Source of the DNA: Yoonia vestfoldensis SKA53
GTDB taxonomy: Bacteria > Pseudomonadota > Alphaproteobacteria > Rhodobacterales > Rhodobacteraceae
NCBI RefSeq assembly: GCF_000152785.1
Contig: NZ_CH672414.1
Location: 771,472-835,471, forward strand
Length of the DNA: 64,000 nt
Reading direction: 5' to 3'
A model generated the notes under the pieces. It was given only the letters and a program-made list of their open reading frames with translations, did no database searches and was not told where the DNA came from. Below, one piece after another: positions 27,126 to 35,799 of the stretch. Both the position numbers and the translations under genes were made by a program. How positions within the stretch are numbered: the stretch's first letter is position 1; each line of letters starts with the position of its first letter.

Positions 27126-27587
27126 ATGTCCGACCCCATCACCACCGCCGATATCCAGCTGATCCAAAAGATCCTGCCGCATCGCTACCCGTTTTTGCTG
27201 GTGGACAAGGTGCATAGCATCGATGGCACATCCTCGGCCGTTGGCATCAAGAATGTCACCATGAACGAGCCGCATTTTCAGGGCCATTTTCCCGGCAACC
27301 CGATCATGCCCGGTGTCACCATCATCGAGGCGATGGCGCAGACATCTGCCGTGATGGTCGGTGCGTCGCTCGGGCTGATCAACGGCGATCTTTTGGTTTA
27401 TTTCATGGCGATTGACGGCTGCAAATTCCGCCGCAAGGTGGTGCCGGGCGATGTGCTGGAAATGCGGGTCGAAACCACGCGCGGCAAGCCCGGCGGCAAG
27501 GTCTGGCGCTTCAAGGGTGTGGCGACGGTCGATGGCGAACTGGCCGCCGAGGCAGAGTTTACCGCGATGATGGATCTGCAAGGCTGA
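27126..27587 (+). CDS. fabZ: 3-hydroxyacyl-ACP dehydratase FabZ
   Basis: Dehydrates 3-hydroxyacyl-ACP in fatty acid elongation, competing with LpxA/LpxD for hydroxyacyl-ACP. It has 153 residues with a hotdog fold. The catalytic His54 lies in [15 protein letters not shown] and Glu68 in IIEAMAQ. AAGGA precedes the ATG. Its stop overlaps the lpxA start by one base, the usual fabZ-lpxA coupling. Confidence 0.96.
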   Translation: MSDPITTADIQLIQKILPHRYPFLLVDKVHSIDGTSSAVGIKNVTMNEPHFQGHFPGNPIMPGVTIIEAMAQTSAVMVGASLGLINGDLLVYFMAIDGCKFRRKVVPGDVLEMRVETTRGKPGGKVWRFKGVATVDGELAAEAEFTAMMDLQG

Positions 27588-28369
27588 TGGCGGGCATTCA
27601 CCCTAGTGCGGTTATTGCAGATGGCGCGCAGATCGGTGCCGATTGCAGTATCGGCCCGTTTTGCGTGATCGGTGCGGATGTGGTGCTGGGCGATGGCGTG
27701 ACGCTCAAAAGCCATGTCGTTGTTGATGGCGACACACAGATCGGCGCTGGCACCGTTGTTTTCCCGTTTTCGGTGATCGGCGAAATCCCGCAGGATTTGA
27801 AATTTGCGGGAGAAAAGACCCAATTGCGCATCGGCGCGCGCAACCGGATCCGCGAACATGTCACCATCAATACCGGCACCGCCCAAGGCGGCGGGATTAC
27901 CCGCGTCGGCGATGACGGCTTGTTCATGGCAGGCTGCCATATCGCGCATGACGCGCAGATCGGCAACCGGGTGATCATCGTCAACAGTTCCGCCGTGGCG
28001 GGCCATTGCGTGATTGAGGATGATGTCATCATCGGTGGTCTGTGCGGTGTGCATCAATGGGTGCGGATCGGGCAGGGCGCCATTATCGGGGCTGTCACCA
28101 TGGTTACCGCCGATGTCGTGCCGCACGGCCTGGTACAGGGGCCGCGCGGGGTGCTCGACGGGCTGAACCTTGTCGGGCTGAAACGCAAAGGTGTGGACCG
28201 CGCCGATATCACCGCGCTGCGCGCCGCGTTCCAGATGCTCAAAGACGGCGAAGGCAATTTTCAGGACCGCGCGCGCAAGCTGGGCGATGAAACCGATAGC
28301 GCTTATGTGCAGGATATGGTGCGCTTTATCCTTGGCCCGTCTGACCGCAATTTCCTGACGCCCGGCTGA
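27587..28369 (+). CDS. lpxA: UDP-N-acetylglucosamine O-acyltransferase
   Basis: First step of lipid A synthesis: transfers a 3-hydroxyacyl chain from ACP to the 3-OH of UDP-GlcNAc. It has 260 residues, the family length, with hexapeptide beta-helix repeats from residue 3 on (IHPSAVIADGAQIGADCSIG) and the active-site segment MAGCHIAHDAQIG, where His121 corresponds to the catalytic base. The helical C-terminus follows after VGLKRKGV. It is coupled to fabZ and lpxI by one-base overlaps. Confidence 0.96.
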   Translation: MAGIHPSAVIADGAQIGADCSIGPFCVIGADVVLGDGVTLKSHVVVDGDTQIGAGTVVFPFSVIGEIPQDLKFAGEKTQLRIGARNRIREHVTINTGTAQGGGITRVGDDGLFMAGCHIAHDAQIGNRVIIVNSSAVAGHCVIEDDVIIGGLCGVHQWVRIGQGAIIGAVTMVTADVVPHGLVQGPRGVLDGLNLVGLKRKGVDRADITALRAAFQMLKDGEGNFQDRARKLGDETDSAYVQDMVRFILGPSDRNFLTPG

Positions 28370-29247
28370 TGCTGGCGCTGATCGCAGGTACCGGCGATCT
28401 GCCGCCCGCGCTGTTGGTGCGGTTGCCGGAACGGCCATTGGTTTGCGCCTTGCAGGGCTTTGCGCCGCAGATCACGCCCGACATCACCTTTCGCCTCGAA
28501 CATCTGGGGTCGTTTCTGGCGGATCTGGCCGCGCGCGGTGTCACGCGCATCTGCATGGCGGGGGCGGTCAAGCGGCCTGCGATTGACCCTGCGCAGATTG
28601 ATGCGGCGACTTTGCCACTGGTCGCAGGTCTACAAGCCGCGCTGGCCAAGGGCGACGATGGCACCCTGCGCGGCGTGATCGCGATCTTGGAAAACGCAGG
28701 CTTTGCCGTCGTTGCAGCACATGACCTCGCGCCCGATCTTTTGCCTGCCGCTGGTGTGCTGGCGGGCCGTGTGACGCCGCAATTGCGGCTGGATGCGGTG
28801 CTGGGCGAGCAGACGATTGCCGCAATGGGGCAGGCAGATATCGGGCAGGCCTGTCTGGTGCGCCTAGGCCACGTGATCGCGCGCGAGGATCAGGCCGGCA
28901 CTGATGCGATGATCGCACGCTTTGCCCCTGCGGGTGATCCGCTGTGGGGCAGTGTCGATCTGGTGGGTGACCTGCTTGGCACCGCCGCCGAATGGCTGAG
29001 CGGGGCGGATGGCGTGCCTGTCGATGCGCGCGGCGCGGTGCTGTTCAAGGCCCCCAAACCCGCGCAGGACCGCCGCGCAGACCTGCCGGTGATCGGGCCA
29101 GATACAGCGCGCGGGGCAGTTGCCGCGGGTCTGTCGGCCATCGTAGTCGAGGCGGGGGGCGTCATCGTGCTGGACCTGCCGCAGGTCATCGCCACGCTGG
29201 ACCGCGCCGGGGTCTGTTTCTGGGTCCGCCCCAAAGGTGGCGCATGA
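28369..29247 (+). CDS. lpxI: UDP-2,3-diacylglucosamine diphosphatase LpxI
   Basis: Hydrolyses UDP-2,3-diacylglucosamine to lipid X, the step done by LpxH in E. coli; LpxI is the usual alphaproteobacterial form. It starts LALIAGTGDLPPALL and carries the C-terminal GTDAMIARF and KAPKPAQDRRADLPVIGPDT signatures with the catalytic aspartate in that last block. At 292 residues it is about 20 longer than common LpxI proteins because of an extra segment between those two motifs. It sits between lpxA and lpxB with one- and four-base overlaps. Confidence 0.93.
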   Translation: MLALIAGTGDLPPALLVRLPERPLVCALQGFAPQITPDITFRLEHLGSFLADLAARGVTRICMAGAVKRPAIDPAQIDAATLPLVAGLQAALAKGDDGTLRGVIAILENAGFAVVAAHDLAPDLLPAAGVLAGRVTPQLRLDAVLGEQTIAAMGQADIGQACLVRLGHVIAREDQAGTDAMIARFAPAGDPLWGSVDLVGDLLGTAAEWLSGADGVPVDARGAVLFKAPKPAQDRRADLPVIGPDTARGAVAAGLSAIVVEAGGVIVLDLPQVIATLDRAGVCFWVRPKGGA

Positions 29248-30374
29248 GGGTGTTCGTGATCGCGGGCGAGGCGTCGGGCGACAAGCTGGGCGCCGCCTTG
29301 ATGGCAGGGCTGCGCCAGCTGCGCCCCGATGTGACGTTTGACGGTGTCGGCGGGCCGCTGATGCAGGCCGAAGGGCTGGTCAGCCGCTTTCCCATGGATG
29401 AACTCAGCGTCATGGGGCTGGCGGAAATCCTGCCCAAATACCGCGCGCTGAAGCGGCGCATCGCGCAGATGGCCGAGGCGGTCGTGCATACCCAGCCCGA
29501 TGTGCTGATCACCATCGACAGCCCCGATTTCTGCCTGCGCGTGGCAAAGCTGGTCAAGGCGCGCAGCACGATCCGCACCGTGCATTATGTTGCGCCCACT
29601 GTCTGGGCATGGCGGCCCAAACGCGCAGGCCATATGGCGCATCATATCGACCATGTGCTGGCGCTGTTCCCGTTCGAGCCGCCCTTGATGCAGGCCGCAG
29701 GCATGGCGTGTGATTTCGTCGGCCATCCGGTGGTGACCGATCCGATTGCCAACGCCGATGACGCCGCCGCCCTTGGCGATGGCACCGTCGTGCTGGTCCT
29801 GCCCGGCAGCCGCAAAGGCGAGGTGAGCCGCCTTGCCCCCCGTTTCGGGCAGGCCGTGGCGCGGATCGCGGCGCAGGTGCCGGATGCGCGGTTCGTCATT
29901 CCCACGACGGCCAATGTGCATGATCTGGTGCAGGCGCAGGTGGCGGGCTGGCCTGTGCCGGTCACTGTGTTGCCGCCTGCCAGCCCTGACAAACCTGCGT
30001 GGTTTCGCCGCGCGGATGTGGCCCTTGCAGCCTCTGGCACGGTGTCGCTGGAACTGGCCGCCAATGGCACGCCGATGGTCATTGCCTATGACATGGCTTG
30101 GCTTAGCCGGATCATTATCAGCCGCATGTTGCTGGTCGATACCGTGACGCTGGTCAATCTGGTCAGCGACACCCGCGTGGTGCCGGAATTCATCGGTCAG
30201 GCGTGCCAGCCTGCGCCGATTGCCGATGCCGTGCTGGCGGTGCTGGCCAACCCGACCGCACAGCAGGCGGCGATGGACCTGACCATGGACAGGCTGGGTC
30301 GCGGGGGCGGGGCACCGGGGCTACGCGCGGCGCGCGCGGTGCTGGATCGCATGGCCACGACGCGCGCAAAATAA
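29244..30374 (+). CDS. lpxB: lipid-A-disaccharide synthase
   Basis: A GT-B glycosyltransferase that joins lipid X and UDP-2,3-diacylglucosamine to the tetra-acyl disaccharide at the inner membrane. It has 376 residues from ATG 29244, which overlaps the lpxI stop as ATGA; the longer open frame upstream is out of register with family sequence. Landmarks are VFVIAGEASGDKLG, ITIDSPDFCLRVAK, YVAPTVWAWRPKRA, LPGSRKGEV and the ASGTVSLELA donor site. It is the last gene of the operon and is followed by a strong terminator. Confidence 0.95.
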   Translation: MRVFVIAGEASGDKLGAALMAGLRQLRPDVTFDGVGGPLMQAEGLVSRFPMDELSVMGLAEILPKYRALKRRIAQMAEAVVHTQPDVLITIDSPDFCLRVAKLVKARSTIRTVHYVAPTVWAWRPKRAGHMAHHIDHVLALFPFEPPLMQAAGMACDFVGHPVVTDPIANADDAAALGDGTVVLVLPGSRKGEVSRLAPRFGQAVARIAAQVPDARFVIPTTANVHDLVQAQVAGWPVPVTVLPPASPDKPAWFRRADVALAASGTVSLELAANGTPMVIAYDMAWLSRIIISRMLLVDTVTLVNLVSDTRVVPEFIGQACQPAPIADAVLAVLANPTAQQAAMDLTMDRLGRGGGAPGLRAARAVLDRMATTRAK

Positions 30375-30405
30375 AGGCCCCACCACGGGGGCGGGGCCTT
30401 TGTTT
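30371..30405. terminator. bidirectional intrinsic terminator after lpxB
   Basis: A nine-base perfect stem AAAGGCCCC/GGGGCCTTT encloses an 11-base loop and is followed by GTTTTT on the plus strand. It separates lpxB from the convergent FadL-like gene and can serve both. Confidence 0.8.
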
Positions 30406-30422
30406 TTGCCAAATGGCAGAAT

Positions 30423-31472
30423 TTAAAAGCTATAGGCCAGTTTCAGCCCAACAGCGACGACGCTATTATCGGTGAATTCGGGGCTAAACGAACCAATTGC
30501 TGTGGTTGCATCGCCAACATTCACATAGCGCACGCCACCTGACACCTCGACCCCGTTGCCCATATCATAGGCACCGCCGATCTGAACGCTGGTATAACCA
30601 TCGGTTGGACCAAGGTTGCTGACGACTTCGCCGGTGGATACTTCGTGGCCAATCGAAACAGATGCAGAGAACTGATCGCTCAGGCGTCTCCCGATGCCGA
30701 TGTTGTACGTGTAAACATCATCTGTGTATGAAACCAGATTACCTGCCAGACTGTCAGTCAGGGCAAACCCATTCCAACCAACCCACCGCACAGAGCCGAA
30801 CAACAATGTATCGGCGGCGATCCCTGTCTGGAAATCCAGATTATAGGATTCGGGCAAGGTCGTTGTCAGATTGCCCGCAGTACCATCCAGCGCAAGGTCG
30901 ATTTCGCTGCTGTAGGTCAGCGCCACCCGCAGCGCGATATTCTCGCGTTCATAGGCGACACCGGCGACATAACCGCTGCCCGATCCGCTGGAATAAGTCG
31001 AAGCATATGCGGTTGGCAGCACCAATGCGACAGAACCTTCGGCGGAAACATTGCGCAGACCGACATGGACACTGTAGATCGGATCCAGCTCATAACGCAC
31101 GAGCGCCGTGAACCCTTGGCTATCGACTATCGCCTTGGACCCAACGACCGGATATGGTGTCGTGTCATAATTCACATCGGCGCCAAAGGGCTGGTCGGAA
31201 ATCAGTGCAAGCGATATCTGATCGTTGACCTGCATCTTCACGCCAAAGCCGAACTGCGTGTAATCAGGCGCCATATTTCCCGATTGTTGTGTCGTGGCGC
31301 CAAGCGCGACGCTGCCTGACACGCTGGGCCGCACTGACCCAAAGCTCAGCTCGACGCTGTTTCCATCTTCAAAAATAACGCCAATTCCTTGGCCCGAGCG
31401 GTCAAGCCCAGCAGCCTGCGCCATGGATGTTGTCAGCAATAAAGCTGCGCCAACGGTAAGTGCCTGTTTCAT
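30423..31472 (-). CDS. FadL/OMPP1-type outer membrane transport protein
   Basis: A 349-residue outer-membrane beta-barrel. The signal peptide is MKQALTVGAALLLTTSMAQA with cleavage before AGLDRSGQG. The mature start (LDRSGQGIGVIFEDGNSVELSFG) is the FadL-type N-terminus that plugs the barrel. Alternating beta-strands run to the terminal phenylalanine (VGLKLAYSF). Members carry long-chain fatty acids or other hydrophobic compounds across the outer membrane. It is shorter than E. coli FadL, as is usual for this subgroup. GGGGGAG lies six bases before the start. A promoter and palindrome lie just upstream (31509-31578). Confidence 0.83.
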   Translation of the reverse strand: MKQALTVGAALLLTTSMAQAAGLDRSGQGIGVIFEDGNSVELSFGSVRPSVSGSVALGATTQQSGNMAPDYTQFGFGVKMQVNDQISLALISDQPFGADVNYDTTPYPVVGSKAIVDSQGFTALVRYELDPIYSVHVGLRNVSAEGSVALVLPTAYASTYSSGSGSGYVAGVAYERENIALRVALTYSSEIDLALDGTAGNLTTTLPESYNLDFQTGIAADTLLFGSVRWVGWNGFALTDSLAGNLVSYTDDVYTYNIGIGRRLSDQFSASVSIGHEVSTGEVVSNLGPTDGYTSVQIGGAYDMGNGVEVSGGVRYVNVGDATTAIGSFSPEFTDNSVVAVGLKLAYSF

Positions 31473-31508
31473 GGTGTCTCCCCCCTCATGAACAAATATT
31501 GTGCGAAA

Positions 31509-31537
31509 ATCTTAGGGAGTGCCTCAAAGCTGCGCAA
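31509..31537 (-). promoter_or_regulatory. predicted promoter of the FadL-like gene
   Basis: On the minus strand TTGCGC (31537-31532) and TAAGAT (31514-31509) are separated by 17 bases, about 37 bases before the start codon. The palindrome at 31542-31578 abuts the -35 element. Confidence 0.5.
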
Positions 31538-31541
31538 TTTA

Positions 31542-31578
31542 TGACGCTACGTCAACTTGAGCGTATGTCGTAGCGTCA
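31542..31578. promoter_or_regulatory. inverted repeat, likely operator
   Basis: TGACGCTACG (31542-31551) and CGTAGCGTCA (31569-31578) are perfect ten-base inverted arms with 17 bases between. A further GCTACG occurs at about 31593-31598. There is no T-run, and the position just upstream of the predicted -35 suggests a dimeric activator or repressor site. The regulator is unknown. Confidence 0.6.
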
Positions 31579-31626
31579 CGTGTTTGTGATTTGCTACGCT
31601 GTGGCGCGCCGAGCGCACCAAACGGA

Positions 31627-32493
31627 CTATTTTTGTGCAACCGCGCCTGCGTGCCGGATATTGATGAAATTGCCTAGAAAAATGAGCGCCGCACCAGCAA
31701 AGACTAGCAATTCCAACGGTTCATCATACAGGATCATCCCCACAACCGCGATGGCGGGCAGGCGCACGAAATCCAGCGGCATGACGGTGCTGGCGGGGGC
31801 GATGCTCAGCGCCTTGGTCAGGCAGAAATGCGCGACCAGCCCTGCGATGCTGATCACCACGACCCAGGGCAGGGTCAGCGCCGATGGCACCGCGATGTCG
31901 CCGTCATAGCCGGCACTGAGCAGCCCGAAAATCGCCTGCGTGAGCGTCAGGAAAAACAGGATCGAGGTGATGCCTTCGGTCCGCGTCAGCTTGCGCGTGA
32001 AAATCGCGGTCAGCGCAAAGAACACCGCACACCCCGCCGCCGCCAGCAATCCGGGGCTCATATTGCCCGGATCGGGGCGCGCCACGATCAGGATGCCGGC
32101 AAAGCCGATCAGCGCCGCGATCAGCCCGATGCCGGTGAGCCGTTCTTGCAAGATCAGCGGCGACAACAGCAGCACCCAGATCGGCGTGGTGAATTCCAAT
32201 GCGAAAACCTGCGCCAGCGGGATCGTGATGATGGCGTAAAACCACAGGTTCTGCCCGGTGAAATGACAGATATTGCGCATCAGATGCAGGCGCAGCTTGC
32301 GGAACCTGATCTGGCGAATGGCACCGGTATAAGCCGCGATGGCCAGAACGATGATGATGCCGATCAGGCTGCGGAACAGCATGATCTCGAACGTGTCAAG
32401 TTCCACGCTGACGCTGCGCCCCGCGATGGCCATGGTGGTAAAGGCGATAATCGCGCCGATCATCCAAACGGCGGCCTGTGTCGTGTTGCTCAT
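31627..32493 (-). CDS. EamA/DMT-superfamily transporter
   Basis: A 288-residue inner-membrane protein with about ten hydrophobic helices in two EamA repeats (about residues 8-140 and 150-280). It shows the drug/metabolite-transporter patterns NLWFYAIITIPLAQVFALEFTTPIW after helix 3 and LDFVRLPAIAVVGMILYDEP in the second repeat. Close relatives transport amino acids, S-adenosylmethionine or riboflavin, but the substrate cannot be told here. AGGG lies six bases before the ATG. It is upstream of the FadL-like gene in the same direction but separated by that gene's own promoter. Confidence 0.85.
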   Translation of the reverse strand: MSNTTQAAVWMIGAIIAFTTMAIAGRSVSVELDTFEIMLFRSLIGIIIVLAIAAYTGAIRQIRFRKLRLHLMRNICHFTGQNLWFYAIITIPLAQVFALEFTTPIWVLLLSPLILQERLTGIGLIAALIGFAGILIVARPDPGNMSPGLLAAAGCAVFFALTAIFTRKLTRTEGITSILFFLTLTQAIFGLLSAGYDGDIAVPSALTLPWVVVISIAGLVAHFCLTKALSIAPASTVMPLDFVRLPAIAVVGMILYDEPLELLVFAGAALIFLGNFINIRHAGAVAQK

Positions 32494-32773
32494 CTTGAAC
32501 CCTGACAGGGATATTTGCGCCTTGCGCGCCGCCCCCTTTTGACAGGGTCGGATGATTTTGCAAGCGCATGCATTGTGCGAAACGGCGCGGTGCAGGGGCG
32601 GTGATGGCTTTGAACCGTCCGGCGCGCCGGTTTCGCGCGATCATGATCTGCCAGGCTGGCTGCTTTCGTTGGATGGCTGTCATGTGTTGCATGACATCTC
32701 AGCGGCTTAAGCGGTTCTTAATCGCTGTGCGCGATAACACCCGAAATCTGATTGTTCGGTGTTAGAGGTATTT

Positions 32774-35131
32774 ATGCGCAAACTCAGTTCTATTCCCCTG
32801 TCCCGCAAGCTGCCTGTCATCATCGCGGGCATCGGCCTTTCGGCTGCGATCGCGGTGTCTGCGCTCAGTTATTTTGACTTTCGCGATACGATGTTGAGGT
32901 CTGCCAAGGCCAATTTCGAAGTCCTTGCCGATGAACGCGGTCTGGCCGTAGAAAGCTGGTTGGGAGAGGTAAGGCGAAACATGCTGTCCTACGCGCGCAC
33001 GCCAATGGTCGTTGACACGCTGCCGGCGCTGTCATCCTCTTTCGGGATGATGGGCACTGCGGACGATCTGCAAGCCTCCTACATCGCGAACAACCCCAAC
33101 CCCGTTGGGCAAAAATCCTTGCTTGACCGGGCCCCCGAAGTAGTTCCCTACAATTTCCAACATGGTGTGTTGCACCCGTTCTTTCGCAATGTGGTGTCAT
33201 CGGCGGGATATTCCGATGTGTATCTGCTGAATACGGAAGGTGACGTTGTCTATTCCTACGCCAAAAATCCCGATTTTGCGACCAGCGTTGAAACAGGCCC
33301 CTACAGGAACACCGGGCTTGGTCAGGTGTTCCGGGCCGCCCGCGACGGCAATGCCGGACAGGTCTATTTTACTGATTACACCGCCTATGGGCCCGGCGGT
33401 GGCGTTGTTGCGGCCTTTATGGCGACACCGGTGCAGAACAGCGATGGTGTGACGGTTGGCGTCTATGCGTCCCAGCTATTGACCGCCAATCTTGATGAAA
33501 TTGTGAACCGCGAAGTCGGGTTGGGGGCCACGGGTCAGATCTATATCGTTGGCCCCGACATGAAGACGCGCAGCACGTCACGTTTTGCCGGCGGGCACAG
33601 ACCTTTGTCTGACGTCAGTGGCCTCGATCAGGTCGCGGCTGGTGCGGCTGGCGCGGCAGAGGTGTTTAGCGGTGTGACCGGGATTAATGGGCGCCCGGTT
33701 ATTGCCAAGGTGGTGAATATTGAAATCCTTGGCACGCCTTGGCGGGTTATCGGCGAACTGGACATGGCAGAGGTGCTGATCCCCGTGAATGATATCCGTG
33801 CGCAAATGGGTATTCTTGCGGTGGTCGTCATGGTGCTGGCCGCATTGCTTGGCTATCTGACGGCACGCTCGGTGTTAAACCCGCTGTCACGCCTGCGCGA
33901 CGGTATGGGCCGTGTCGCGCAGCGCCAGTATGATTTCGTTGTGGCCGATACGGGCCGCAGCGATGAATTGGGCGTGCTGGCCACGGCGCTGGTCGAGTTC
34001 CGCGACAAGCTGCAGGCTTTCGATGCGGCCGATGAGGAACGCAAGAAAATCCAGGCAGAACAAGCACGCGTCGTTCAGGAACTCAGCAAGGCGATGGTGG
34101 CGCTGGCCGAGGGCGATCTGACGGCGGTCATTCATATGCCCTTTGATGAAAGCTATGAACAGCTGCGGCTTGACTATAACCGCACCGTCACCAACCTCAG
34201 CACGACCGTTGGATCGGTTGTCACCAGTGCCGTTGGTATTCGTGAACGCTCCTTGGAGATGAGCAGCGCATCTGACGACCTTTCGCGCCGGACCGAAAAT
34301 CAGGCTGCGACGCTGGAACAGACTGCTGCCGCGCTTGACGAACTGACGGCCAGCGTGCGGTCCGCTGCCGATGGCGCGCGTGAGGTGGAATCTATCGTCG
34401 GTAACGCCCAAGATGACGCCATTGCCAGCGAACCCGTGGTCCAAAAGGCGGTTGCCGCGATGACCGCCATCGAAAAGTCATCTGATGAAATCTCGCAGAT
34501 TGTCGGCGTGATTGATGACATCGCCTTTCAGACCAATCTACTCGCGCTCAATGCGGGGGTCGAGGCGGCACGTGCGGGCGATGCCGGGCGGGGTTTCGCT
34601 GTCGTGGCATCAGAAGTGCGCGCTCTGGCGCAACGCTCCTCTGAAGCGGCCAAGCAGATCAAGACGTTGATCGCCGGCAGTTCTGATCAGGTCGCCAATG
34701 GCGTCAGCCTGGTTGGCGAGGCTGGCGAAGTCCTGACGCGCATCGCCAAACATATCAGCCATATCTCTGGCCTGATTTCGGAAATTGCGGCGGGTGCCGT
34801 GGAACAATCGACAGGGCTGGCTGAGATCAACATCGGGGTCACACAGTTGGACAAGGTGACACAACAAAACGCCGCCATGGTCGAACAAGCCACAGCAAGC
34901 AGCCATGCCCTGAACGCGGAGGCTGGCAATCTTGGCGAACTTGTTGCGCGGTTCCAGCTGGACAACAATTCCAGCCACTCTGCCGCGCCGATGCCGCATC
35001 CGGCAGAAAATGTCATGATGTTCCAATCTCCACGCAGCCAACAGAAATCCGCCAAAGCGGTCCCTGCGGCGATGAACGGGACGCATGGTAGGACCAACAG
35101 CATGGGTCCCGACGACTGGCAGGACTTTTAG
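32774..35131 (+). CDS. methyl-accepting chemotaxis protein
   Basis: A 785-residue chemoreceptor. ATG 32774 is chosen for its GAGG five bases upstream; a GTG at 32759 is in frame. Domains: membrane helix at about 13-33, a periplasmic Cache-type sensor to about 340, a second helix at about 346-366, one or two HAMP segments to about 500, and the signalling domain whose tip reads FQTNLLALNAGVEAARAGDA. The chain ends DDWQDF, matching the aromatic-x-x-aromatic pentapeptide that tethers CheR. No other che gene is nearby. An inverted repeat (CCGAA ... TTCGG) lies just before the start. Confidence 0.93.
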   Translation: MRKLSSIPLSRKLPVIIAGIGLSAAIAVSALSYFDFRDTMLRSAKANFEVLADERGLAVESWLGEVRRNMLSYARTPMVVDTLPALSSSFGMMGTADDLQASYIANNPNPVGQKSLLDRAPEVVPYNFQHGVLHPFFRNVVSSAGYSDVYLLNTEGDVVYSYAKNPDFATSVETGPYRNTGLGQVFRAARDGNAGQVYFTDYTAYGPGGGVVAAFMATPVQNSDGVTVGVYASQLLTANLDEIVNREVGLGATGQIYIVGPDMKTRSTSRFAGGHRPLSDVSGLDQVAAGAAGAAEVFSGVTGINGRPVIAKVVNIEILGTPWRVIGELDMAEVLIPVNDIRAQMGILAVVVMVLAALLGYLTARSVLNPLSRLRDGMGRVAQRQYDFVVADTGRSDELGVLATALVEFRDKLQAFDAADEERKKIQAEQARVVQELSKAMVALAEGDLTAVIHMPFDESYEQLRLDYNRTVTNLSTTVGSVVTSAVGIRERSLEMSSASDDLSRRTENQAATLEQTAAALDELTASVRSAADGAREVESIVGNAQDDAIASEPVVQKAVAAMTAIEKSSDEISQIVGVIDDIAFQTNLLALNAGVEAARAGDAGRGFAVVASEVRALAQRSSEAAKQIKTLIAGSSDQVANGVSLVGEAGEVLTRIAKHISHISGLISEIAAGAVEQSTGLAEINIGVTQLDKVTQQNAAMVEQATASSHALNAEAGNLGELVARFQLDNNSSHSAAPMPHPAENVMMFQSPRSQQKSAKAVPAAMNGTHGRTNSMGPDDWQDF

Positions 35132-35671
35132 GTTGGAATTGGCGGGCGGCATCGCGGGCCGCCTCTGCCTAAATCAGCCGCGCCCCACAGCGCGGACCAG
35201 CGATATTGTCACTGCAAGGGTGTCGTTGGCGCCGCGCTGCCGCAAAAAATGATCTTTCGGAATATCGCCCGTACGGGCGTGCGATCAAATCTGATTGGCT
35301 GGCATTGGCGATGAAATCGAAAGCCTCATGCGCTTTTGCAAATTGGTCATGCAGGCGTGCGCGCCGGTATGCTGGCGCGCAGTATCTTTACGCCGCCTGA
35401 CGTATGTCCGCAGGCACCATTGGCCTGATTGCGGGGCGTGGCGTCACCTTTGGTGGCTTGGTGCATGTGTTTTGTCGTGCGGTCAACCGGCCAACGGCGA
35501 CTGTACCGCCCGCCGCCAATAAGGTGTGCTATTCAAACCTGTGTCACCGCCGGCTTTGCAACAGCGCCAGATTTCATTGCGCTCATGAGAATGCGGCCGC
35601 CCACAAGATTGAGCCTTGGCCGCGCTGGATTTGCCATGCCAACCATTGCTGACTGCGGCCGCGATTTGACA
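35132..35671. other. intergenic stretch without a convincing gene
   Basis: About 540 bases follow the chemoreceptor gene. The open frames here are short, lack family motifs and have poor ribosome-binding sites. A GC-rich inverted repeat (GGCGGC-ATCGCGG-GCCGCC) lies at about 35146-35164 without a T-run and may end the chemoreceptor transcript. I see no tRNA, IS or repeat. A decayed gene or an unrecognised small RNA cannot be excluded. Confidence 0.5.
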
Positions 35672-35691
35672 AAGCGTCGCTTTCGACGCTT
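35672..35691. promoter_or_regulatory. perfect 8-bp hairpin upstream of the TAXI operon
   Basis: AAGCGTCG and CGACGCTT flank a four-base CTTT loop. It sits six bases upstream of the predicted -35 of the TRAP operon and lacks a T-run, so it could be a protein-binding palindrome or a weak terminator for upstream transcripts. Confidence 0.4.
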
Positions 35692-35697
35692 AACCGT

Positions 35698-35725
35698 TTG
35701 ACAGCACGGTCCGGACCGCTATTTT
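35698..35725 (+). promoter_or_regulatory. predicted sigma70 promoter of the TAXI TRAP operon
   Basis: A consensus TTGACA at 35698-35703 and TATTTT at 35720-35725 with a 16-base spacer lie about 75 bases before the binding-protein start. Confidence 0.55.
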
Positions 35726-35747
35726 CGCACGACGAAACGCTGACGGG

Positions 35748-35763
35748 TGTCGTTTGTACGACA
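35748..35763. promoter_or_regulatory. palindrome downstream of the promoter, likely repressor site
   Basis: TGTCGT-TTGT-ACGACA is a perfect six-base-arm palindrome placed about 15 bases after the expected transcription start and 37 bases before the ATG, a typical position for a repressor. No regulator gene is adjacent. Confidence 0.45.
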
Positions 35764-35799
35764 TGCGGCATCTTTGTCTTATCATCCGGGAGGAATTCG

